This document shows, piece after piece, positions 13,601 through 25,600 of a stretch of DNA of 64,000 bases (its first letter is position 1; every line of letters begins with the position of its first letter). This DNA is from Hofstenia miamia. Lineage: Eukaryota; Xenacoelomorpha; Acoela. Under the pieces are notes generated by a model. It was not told the origin of the DNA and searched no databases. It worked only from the letters and a program-made list of their open reading frames with translations. The position numbers and the translations under genes were made by a program. Location: positions 269,882-333,881 of the forward strand of contig SCFE01000093.1 of assembly GCA_004352715.1 (NCBI GenBank). Direction: 5' to 3'.

Positions 13601-16600
13601 TGAGCCAAAAAAGCCCCCCCCCTAAATAAAGAAACCCTGGAGACCCCTTGCAATAAAAAAGCAATCATGTAGAAATTGAACCTTGAAAAAATTTTGCATA
13701 ATCTTGTATCTAAAATCACAAATGATTGAAAAGTCATTAATATGATTGATTAATTTCAAAATAGAAGAATAAATAACTAAACAATATGTGACTATACCAT
13801 ACCGGCCAAAAGTTAAGCATAATGGTTGTTATTTAAGATTAAACCCTATAGATGCTATTATTTAAGAAAAATGTCAAAAAATGTAGTGTTTTCAAACATG
13901 ATGGGGTTCCTTGCCAAACTGCTAGGTTGGTCAAGATCTGGCTTGAGCACCATGGCCTGGGAGCTCACTTCAACCTTAATACCCTAGAGAATTGTTGGGC
14001 ACTGTTGAAGAAAAAGATTGCAGATCTACATCCTTCACCAGAAAAAGTCTGATAGAGAAGATCAAGCAGGTTTGGCTGAATATATCCAACCGGAATACTG
14101 TTGTACTCTTGTGGAGTCTAGGTCAAATCGTATGAGTCAGTGCTAAAGGCGTTCAACTAAATACTGATATATTAACAATACCATTTTTCACTTTTTATTA
14201 AAATATAACTACTTGGTATATTGGATTATAAATTATGAAAAACTAGGATTTAGCAAATATATAATGATATTATGCTAAAATTTTGACCAGCATGGTATAT
14301 TCTACAGTCTATAAAGAGAATGTATGCTATATACAATAAACATATAAATACCCTTGGAGCTAACTTCCGACTCAGCTTTCGTAACATGTTCGAGAGAAAA
14401 GAATAGTCCATGCATAGGCTTGCATACAAAAACCTGACGACCTCCAAATGTTCCATTACCACCTTTAATTTCATTAGGTTCATCTGTTTCAATACCAGCT
14501 ACTAGATTTTCCTCCTCGTCATCACCTGGGAGAATGCCGATCCAGCGAAGAATCCCGTATTGTTTTTCATTGTTTACAGTGACAAACACACGGCTTCCAA
14601 TTTCCAGAGGAGTTTCTTCTATACTATAGTAAAATACAAATTTATTTTCACAGACACATATCTAAAACCTGCAAAAAATTTAAAACAGGTTGAAAGAACT
14701 GGTCATTTCTATGCCATTGAAATGCCAACTTAAATAAAAATTAAAAAAATGTATGGAATACCAGGAAACGGCGAATGTCAAATACGCACATCTTTGACAA
14801 AACAAAAATTATTAAAATTAGCAGACAATTACCTCGAATGGTTTGAAGTAAATTCAGAGCAAAAATCATAATCTTGGCAAGTGATCGAAGAGCCTGTAGT
14901 AGAATCTAATGAATTATTTATGGCCATCTTGTTGAGACCAGCATTCATGCCCTTTGTCACACTGTGATTAAGTGGATCCATATCACTGTCGTAAGTCATA
15001 TCCTCTGAAGGGTCATGTGACATTGAGGAACTTAAGCTCTTGCCAATATCTCCTATATCTTCACCTAAATCTTGAGATTTAGAGAATGGTAGTAACCACT
15101 ATGAAGCAAGATTTATGTGATATTAACGAAAGAAACCACCATTTAATACCTAGCTATCAGCGTTATTTACAGGGAGTTATGTCATGGCGAACAATAACGC
15201 AAAGATTCCTGTTTTCTATTTATATTCGTTTATGCAAGATTCATCCCTGTCAATAATAAACGAAATTAAATATATCACTAATACTTAGTGGGGTAACCTT
15301 TGGTTTGACAATGGGGATTGATTCTTACAACTCGTAAAATTTTCAAAAATTCATTTTTCATTGCAGTTTCTAAATTGGATGTGGAATGACGACAATTCTC
15401 TATTATGTGAATGAGCAAGTCACTCGGGAAAACTAAAAAATGGGAACGTAAAAATTGCGTTATCGTGTTGCAGTAAAGCATTATCGTTAAGAAAGTCAAA
15501 AGATTTTGCTTTAAGATTCGAATATATTGAACTCAAATGCTCCTACTACATGAAAAAAATTCGTACACACAAGCCTGAACATTTATCTTTAACAAAAGTT
15601 ATCATTTTTTCAATGTTGGCATAATTTTTACTGACGTCAGCACTTTTTAGAGTTAGGTATGAATTTTTTCTTAGTTTTAGGTACAGGTCATGATAAACGA
15701 AATATACCTTATAAATATAAACACAGTCACTGACAAGTCACTACAATAAAATAGAGGCCAAGAGAGGAGATAAGATTAGTCTCAAAATCATCCAAAATTG
15801 TTTATAAATATTTTTGGACAAAATAAATAGACCTAAATGTTTGTGAAAATGCGTGCAACTAAATTTGATACGTGTAACCTAAATAGGATAATCGTGGTGC
15901 AAAGACTTTTGTCCCTTTTACCGATCTATTGTAATTTTTTGGAGGAATTTACTTTTACAAAGTCCTGCGGAGAATTTACATTTCTTAATGATTTTGCTAT
16001 CAAATCAAATGCAATTTAAAAATTTTATTGAACGTTTTACATACATTTTAATTCCATTATACTAAAGGAGCTTACATAACACAGAAAAAATGAAATTGTG
16101 GCGTTATTGAGAGAATTATTACTAAAACATTCAAATCCAGCAACTCTTTTGGGACGGAAACTAAATTCTAGAAATGGTTAACCCTATTTGGCCTGGGGAT
16201 TTCGTCCCCCTAAGAAATTTTTGACAATTGGCTTTAGAAGTTGTGAAGTTTTATTGAGGAACATAGTCCCCCTCTCCGAATAAAAATTTTCAAATATCTT
16301 CTCATCATGTGTTCCAATCTCTGTAGAAACTGATTATTATCTAAAATAAAAAGAAAAATATATTTGATAAGGTAATGAATTTCAATATTACTAACTGCTT
16401 AAACCAATATTTCGTTTTAATATCATAATTCAATCCAGAGTAGATGGGAGGAAATTCTCCCTTCCCAGGAGCCCAAAAAGTCCAGGTTGAATAAAGTAAA
16501 TTTTGAATCGTCCATAATTCTAAATTGGCGGTTTGCTCGATTAAAAAAACACGATTCTGATAAATGAAGCAATATAAGAGTATTTTTGAAATCTGCTTCA

Positions 16601-19600
16601 ACAGTGTTAGTAAAGCTTTCTGGCAATTAACGCGCACAATTCCAAACTTCCAATATAATAAAAACTAGTATATTGTTTGATACCATTGCTCTTATATTTA
16701 GTTCGAGTCATTAAGCAGTAAATAGACACTAGCGATGTTGTCTTTATATACACAAATATTATTGTATTACAGTATTAATTTTATAGAAAGAGATTATTAA
16801 CGTTTTTTCATTAACAGACTCTATGAAATATTACTCGTTCATGAAATACAATATAATTTTTATATATTAATATTTTGTTTTTAAATTGAATATACAAAAT
16901 TTTTAAAAATGTTTTCCATAAAAGCACACCATAAACATCTTGTACATCTTTAACTTTTCATTAATATATTTTTGTTTGTAAATGTAAAATCTATAACCGA
17001 AAACGAACCTTCCATGCCATGACCGAGGATATGATGCTCAGAAATTCGTCGTTCATTTGTGTACTCGGGGTGCGGCGTGGTATAATCATGCATTTCTTTG
17101 CTAAGAATGTTGCGACAAATTCGTTCTTCGTTGTGAAGAGTTTCCATTCGCTTATTCCACTTTTCGCATTTTTCAGCTAAATCCTTCATCAAGAAGAAAA
17201 GAAAATCGTGTCTGGCAAACGCCAAACTATTTCTATGCACTCGATTAGTTTTTTCTGGACTTCGCTTCATATCCTCATTTTCTTCAATGCGGTCAAGTAG
17301 CGATTGCTAAAATATCTACACGTAGAACTATGAAAAAACTAGTATAATATTAGAAAACATCCATAAAATCTAAATTGGAATAATCTAGTTGACCTTGTGA
17401 CAATGCATACCCTGTCTAGTTTGATTTCATATTTATCATTTGATGCAATGGAAGAGAGTAACTTAGACTGCGCTACAAGCTTGGGATTGTTCAACGATAC
17501 ATTCACAAGCAGCATTTCAACGGTGCTGATGCGGTAGATGACTTCTTCAACCAGACTGTCAATCAATTTCACCATTTTTTCAATCTAAAATCTTCAACAT
17601 TACTAAACATACATACAGTAAGGAATTCCACTACAATTGAATTCACTATAAAAAAACTAGGCTAACTTTACCAACTAGATTCAGGAAACTTACAATCTCA
17701 TAAAAGACAACTTAAAATAACTATAATTTACATCAGTTGAATTAGGATTAAATGAAGAAACTAAACGCATACTTTTAATATTGCACATCTTGGTCATATA
17801 ACATCAATTTTAAGAAAAACTTTGTGACAATATTCAAGATGTTTGGAAATAATTCTGTGTTCTCATAGATTATTGCTAGGTAAGATAAGAAACGCAACAT
17901 TTTCTTGCTACTTTTAAAATTAAACATTGCAAAAAATATCACAACGTTTGAGTTATTGGATTACTATTGTATATAGAGAAAATCCAGGAAATGATAGTTC
18001 TAACCTGTGTAGTGAATATGCGCTCTTCGAAGACAAGATATGCTTTACAAATGACATGAGGGGGAAGCGAAACTTCGTAGACATTAATTGCCGTCAATTG
18101 GATGGCGCAAACTAAATCCCGCCAGGAGAAGTATTGATGGTGACCACGAAGCAGAGAATGGTTGCAACTAAATTTAAAATTGAGCTTACATCAAAGGAAA
18201 GGCGATGCTTAACATGAATACATCAAAGAGGGAATAACTATTAAAATAAACCTGTATGATCATAGAGCATAAACTTGTAAATGTTCAACAACGTTCAATT
18301 CTCACTTATATTTATCATTAATGCAAGCATTGAAAACGAATTATAAAATGAATTTAAAGTAGCTTTTGTAAGTACAGTCAAATCTCGGGTATCGAACGCT
18401 TCTGTTCTCGACCAAATTTCGGCTCTCGAAAAAACCGAACGCAGCATACTTGCGAGCCGAACTCGAACGCTAATGACGTTTCCTCCATAGCGCGTTTGCG
18501 ATCAAAGTTCATTCCGAGCAGACGTGTTCGTTCTTATTTACATAAATCCAACTTTTTTCATCTTTGCATCGTGTATTAGCCCCTAATCATGGGTCCAAAG
18601 AAAAATTGTTTCGGTTTTTGAACAAATCACTTTTCGAATAGCCTTCTCGAACGGATTATGTTCGACAAACGAGGTTTGACTGTACACTGGAAATTCTCAA
18701 AAACTGTTAGGTTATTTCGATAGGTTTCTTGGACGTGTATCCGCAGGCCGTGCATGTCCCACATTCCTTTAGGTTTCCAATTACAATATTCCTCCGTTAA
18801 AACATGAAATATTTTGTAAGATGCAAAGATGCAATTTAAGGATACATTTTTGTAACATTTTGACATTTTCTGGAGCCAAGTCATCGATCACTCTACTTGA
18901 TCAACTTTATGTGTACCTCACATTCCTTTCAGAAAAGCACGCATAAGCAGCTGATTTTTGCTGAATTAGTAATGGAATTTTTCTATGTAAACCTATTCAT
19001 TCCATTTCAACTACAGGCAGCATTATAATCAAGTCAATTTTTTATGAGCTTAGGTACTCGAGATAAGTAGTTAGACTTAGTAAATTTTTTAGCACCAGGT
19101 GTCTGCAACTGTTACGATAGATTAATTGACGCAACACAAATTCGTTTTGAAAAAATTAGACAAGTACGCAGAATTTATAATCAGGAAATTGTCAATTTGT
19201 CAACTGTAAACATGTATAGCTCAAACTCTTTACATTGAGAATAAATCATAACGCTGAATGCATTCAATTTTTTATGAGCTTATGCATATTTGTGGTTAAA
19301 TTTAAAAATGAATATAACATTTTAAAAAATTGAGCGAAAAACGAAATAAAAATAAATTAATTCAATAAAATTATTCACCTGTTTTTTGCAAATCGTCTTC
19401 TAATTTTAGTTGAAAAAAATTTATTTTCCAAATACTTGGCAAAGGAGTAGTTCCAAGCGAGTGTAGAAAGCTTACAAATTGGAGTAACATGATCACAGCA
19501 GTTATGGCAATAGCTCCAAGTGCGAATATCATCTCCACAATTGCTATCCTAAACAACAGTTGAAAAAAATTATGTAAAAGTAATTTATTTCCAAAATATA

Positions 19601-22600
19601 TCTTTCCTCAATTGTGGAGGCCGCTATAGTTTCAAATTTGGAATGCTAGATATCACATTGCAAGGGCACCATATTGTTAAATTGAGAGCATTTGAAAAAA
19701 CAGAATAACTAAAAGGTAGGTTGTCTTCCAACTAAACCTGATCTTTAACTTGCCATGAAATTAAAAAAACCCATTTATTTGCTACGAAAAATTTAAATAC
19801 TTACAAACTAAACTGTATAGTATAATATTAACCACAAACCGCCTATTGTGACTTTAACGTCACCAAAAGTTTTCTTCACATTCTTACACAATTTTCTTGA
19901 AGCCTAAGATTAAATTCGGGATTTTATTTTGATACATCTATGGGTAGTAAGTGGTGAAAATTTTGTCATAAAATTATCACTGCGTTTGAAATATCTTTAT
20001 TATTTACTGAGTTATGAGTGTTTAAACTTTTTCAAGAAACTCTCAAATTGTATGTTGTCGAGGGTTAATTATATAAAAGGCACAGTTGTTAAAACTATTG
20101 TATCTACGTGATCAATTTATTTGAAATGGCCCAGTGGTGCGTTCTCAATTTAAAAGAAATAAACATTTTTAATGTGAATAAAAATATTCCATTTTTGGAA
20201 TAAAATAAATAATTGAAAATGCTTTACAATTTCCAAAAATCATCTTTAAAATAATGTTTACGATTAATGTTAAAAATATACTTAAACTATAACATGCATT
20301 TTCAGAAGATAACTACATATAGTAAGTATTCGAAATTGGGGGTTTTTTCTCGACCTGTAAAAGCCCGCTTAAAAATATTTAAAATAAAAATACCTGCTTC
20401 TTAACAACAGAAACATGCATGGAAAATCGATGACAAACGAACTTTCGAACGTGTTCGGCAAGAGGTTGGCCACAGTTATGACGTAAACAGGTGCCATTAA
20501 AGCAATGCTCAATGAAATTACCAAGAGTGAAGTCCTTGCTACCGTAGAATNTCGGGATTTTATTTTGATACATCTATGGGTAGTAAGTGGTGAAAATTTT
20601 GTCATAAAATTATCACTGCGTTTGAAATATCTTTATTATTTACTGAGTTATGAGTGTTTAAACTTTTTCAAGAAACTCTCAAATTGTATGTTGTCGAGGG
20701 TTAATTATATAAAAGGCACAGTTGTTAAAACTATTGTATCTACGTGATCAATTTATTTGAAATGGCCCAGTGGTGCGTTCTCAATTTAAAAGAAATAAAC
20801 ATTTTTAATGTGAATAAAAATATTCCATTTTTGGAATAAAATAAATAATTGAAAATGCTTTACAATTTCCAAAAATCATCTTTAAAATAATGTTTACGAT
20901 TAATGTTAAAAATATACTTAAACTATAACATGCATTTTCAGAAGATAACTACATATAGTAAGTATTCGAAATTGGGGGTTTTTTCTCGACCTGTAAAAGC
21001 CCGCTTAAAAATATTTAAAATAAAAATACCTGCTTCTTAACAACAGAAACATGCATGGAAAATCGATGACAAACGAACTTTCGAACGTGTTCGGCAAGAG
21101 GTTGGCCACAGTTATGACGTAAACAGGTGCCATTAAAGCAATGCTCAATGAAATTACCAAGAGTGAAGTCCTTGCTACCGTAGAATTGCATTTCTTTGAT
21201 CTCTGGTTCCAAGCAGCTGGCTTCACGCGTGGGTAAATGAAGCGAATGAAGTACATAAAACGTCTAAAACATTTGAGAGTAATTGATATCTCTCGGTATT
21301 TGAAATATATAGAGGCCAGTTCGTAGTATTAATTTACTAAAAACAAATATTGAATGATAAAAAAGAATACCTGATGCTTAAAGAAATCCAAACAGTCATT
21401 CTTATGAATAGATTCATACAAATACTCTTCCAGACTTCTTTGTTTCGTTGTAAACTCAGCCATATTTTTGTTTAGCATTCGATGATGCAAAGTTTCAATT
21501 CGATTCATCGATTTATAACAAATCTGTCTGCCAAACATGCGAAAGTCAGCTAAATCACTCATAAAGTTTTTACTCGGATGCGTATAGATTTTTGACAAGA
21601 ACGGGTGCTCCTTTCCAACTTTTATGTATCGATGATCAAAAATCTAAAAGAATACTTAAAAGAATAAATTTGCAAGAACATAATAGAATAAATGTCTTTT
21701 ATAAAGCGAAATTGAGCACTAGAAGAAAGTTGAAAACGAACAAAATGGGTGAAGAAATAATAGAAAAGCACTCCTCCAAATAGCTCAATTTTTTAATAGT
21801 GTTTGACTTTTCATTGAAATATATACTGATATTAGCAGCATTCATGAATTATTCAAAAATTTAAATTAAATTTTGTAAACAGCATTGAGTCAAGACAATT
21901 CCTGTGAAATATCTCGCATAATTAAGAGCACATCGAATTCAGAAATTTTAATCGGATTAATTACAATGAGGATTATCGGGAGCTGACTTAAATAAAATAG
22001 TAATTTTTAAGAAGAATGCTGGCAACTAAACGGATCAGTTGGGAAATTTAAATATTTATTAGCAAGTATTATAGGCCTTATCTGTAAAACTTCCAAGTTC
22101 TTTAACCCCAATTTACCTGGCTTCTTTTTTAGTAATTATTCCTAAGGGATCCGATTTGGCCCACCTAACATCTCGGAAACGTTACATTCGATCAACACCA
22201 AATTTAATGTGGAGAAACTTTGAAATATCACGAATATTTTGGTATAACCATTTTGCGATACGATAATTAATATGCATCCTTTACATACAAAATCATTATT
22301 TTCAAAATCTCAAGGAATGTCAGTTTTTCATGGACTTTTTTTTAAAATCGCTATAACTTTATAAACCGTGACCCTACCTGCATAATTTTTGAGTCAAAAG
22401 TTGCAGAACAAGTTAAAGAAAAAATTAATAGAATGGTAGTTTATTTAAAAAAACAGTCTCTCAGTTATATTTAAAAACATGAAGGGGGTCAAATCGCCCC
22501 CCCTAGATAAAATAGAGTTAACACAACGCTAACTTAGTGAGCAAGTATAGCCAAATAGAATTAGATTTAAACCCAATAGAAAGAAATTATGTAATAATCT

Positions 22601-25600
22601 CAATGTATGATTTAATTCAAACAAATATTTGTTTCTGTTTCATTGTCAATATACTGTGTACAGAAGTGCTATAAAAAAGCATCATCCTGCGATTACTTCA
22701 CTGCACTGTGTTTGCTAAGCTTTGTTTTGATTGATTTTCTACGACGATTATTGACTATTCATTGAAAGAATGAAAACAGCATTATCACCCGTGACTTTTA
22801 AGAAAGCATTGTGTGCGTAAATATGCGGTTTATCTCTTCATATTCTTTATATTTATAATTAACAAAAGCAAACCTTCCACGGATCAAACGGCTGCATTTC
22901 AGGATCGTACTCCGCTTCCCGAGTGTTTACAACATCAAGTTTAGTAATTCTTTGGAGACCAACCTCATTTGGAAATCGGGCAGACCAGTAATACGGTTCA
23001 CGAAGAAAGGGTCTCACGGGACTTGAATAGCCTGCATTTGTTTCCAAATATGGACAGTGGAAGTCAACAAAGGGTGAAACAGAATAGACCCCTGAGTTGA
23101 TCAATCCACAAAATACACTTTCCCTATGTGGTTGGTATTTCAATCTATCAGAGAGCGGATTCGGTCTAAAAACCCTAAATTTAACAAAATCAACTTCAAT
23201 GAAACCCAGACTTAAAAAATGATTGCGCTCCCTAGAATAAATTGTAGTTATAAAAAATCCTCCTGTAGACGAATATAAATTTTAAACAATTTACATCCGA
23301 GCAACGATATAGAAAAAGAATTACAATTTTGAGCATAATTAATGAAGAATTTACGAGGCATTTGGAAAATAAAATGTGGTTATAAGATGTGGTCAAGATG
23401 ACCATTGGTTATAAATTGCTAACTTTAAACAACGAAGAATCTTGAAAAAAAATAATTCATTTTATATCTTTAAACAACGAAGAATCTTGAAAAAAAATAA
23501 TTCATTTTATATCAAAAAATAAGAAAGATATTTAAACTATGAAAACACCTTCGGATGGGCTCGAAATCTTAGGTATTGAGTAAATTTAAAATTTTCTCAA
23601 AAATTTGGAAAAATAGTTAATCTTTTCAACTACTTCAGCCACAGAAATAGAAATTTTCAACATTAATTAAAGCATGGTTCCCAAAAGACATATTCATGCC
23701 TCATAATTTACAAATTTCCTAAGAGTCTTGGAGAAAATTATTTGTAAATGTGGAAAACGTTTTGTCCTTCTAAAAGGACGTTAGGCAGTTTAAGTTGAAA
23801 TTAAGGAAAAGAATTCACTATACCAAACTGTGAAAAAAAGTGTTAAGGAATCGGTGCTGATTCTCCGTTATTCGGCATTCAATTCAAGAAAGAGTAGCAA
23901 TTCTCTTACTAATTTAAAACCGAACTGCTTTTATCTCCTAAATTTGAAGGTTTATACTTCTGTCCCGCCCAATATTAGATTACAATATGAGCATAGAAAT
24001 AAAAGAATTTAAATGGGGATGCTTGTAAATAACTTAAACAATTTAAACATCGGTTAAATAAACCCATTTCAACACTGACCCTGACGTAAAGGTTACTTGC
24101 TCTGAGGGTATGCATTTATCTCCATGTGTTTAAAAAAACTTCCATGGTGACCACTTGCATATTACAAACAGCATAGACATTAAGTGCGCATTAAATATTA
24201 AGCCAATTAAAAAGCGAGTATACAAAATAAAGTGATATATTAACCTTTTCTCTTCATATGTATTTTGCTTTTGGAACATGGATTTGCGTTGCTCATAGAC
24301 ATTAAGTGCGCATTAAATATTAAGCCAATTAAAAAGCGAGTATACAAAATAAAGTGATATATTAACCTTTTCTCTTCATATGTATTTTGCGAGGTCATTG
24401 ATACAGGAGCAATAAAATTACATGCCATGCATAATTCCTTAATATGACAAAAATAAAAATAGAAATTGTAAAATTTACAGTAAAATTCAAGGGTCAACAT
24501 CACGAGGAGTACATAACATAAAAATAATTTAATCGTTCAATTTGGCCTGCTGTTGACGCTTTTGCGTGCAGTCGTTTTTTCTATTTCTACATGCTAAAGT
24601 CGCAACATGCCAATATATATATATATATATGTGTATATCGACAACAGAGTGACAAACGGGTCAATCCAACACGCGGCCTGAGTAATAAAAATGGGTTTAT
24701 GTCAAAAATTGCTATGGTTAGACTAAGTAATTAGTCACGCATGATCTGTCACACTTTGGTAGAATCGCACGCCTAGCCACCCGAGATAATTAGCGATGCG
24801 ACGTGATTTTGTAATTGTTCTTGCTACCAATCATATAGTCTAACCGCAGTAAAAATTGAAATATATTAGGTCACACACAGGCCATGAATCAACCATATGC
24901 GGGTTGGGGCAAATTGTAAATGAAATTATTCTGATCGACATGCGTTTCACCAGACGTGCAAACGATAAATCGAAACTGATCAGAGAGCAACAATTTAAAA
25001 TCTCTAATATAGTTTTATTAAGATCACCTAAGGGTGCTCATCAAATACTATATTGAAGTTGAAAATCGGCTCTCTTCCATTACCGAATTCCTTACTCGAA
25101 GAAGCTAATAAAATTTATGAATTAACAGTGTACAATATAAATTATGTTTGTAAAGAAAGAAAGAAACCAACTTCGAAGTCTTTGAAAACTGTATCATTAA
25201 TGTTTGGCGGCATGGCGTAAGAATCGGAAAGAAAATGCATTTCGAGAACTTTGTTGTATAGAGAATAAATTAGTTGGTTTAAGACGAATTTAACACGCAA
25301 GAGTTCTTCTTTATTTCCACCACGCAGTACAATACTACAACCAAGAGCAGGCGGACAACCGTCTAAAATCACTAGTTTCTTCTTCATGCCATTTGGCAGA
25401 TCTAACTCCTATAAAAAAACTATTTTAGATTTGAATTTGATTTGTTTATAGTTAACAAGTAAGAAAAAAATTAAGGAATGGGACGAGAGTGCAACAGTAA
25501 TGTAACACACTCCGAATATTTACCGTAAATAAAATCAGTAAACATGACATATTGATTTAGCAAGCAAATAGATAAAGCCTATATTCAAGCATGAAGCAGA

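Noticed and set aside
14352-15432. A separate nested CYLD gene
   Set aside because: Only one CAP-Gly domain is present. The CYLD protease exons and the other CAP-Gly domains are not found between 7 and 17 kb on this strand, and all phases fit PIKfyve. Not fully excluded.
18627-18884. Minus-strand open stretch of 85 codons
   Set aside because: Part of it is the right end of the pogo-type element, and the rest has no family resemblance or splice fit with neighbouring PIKfyve exons.
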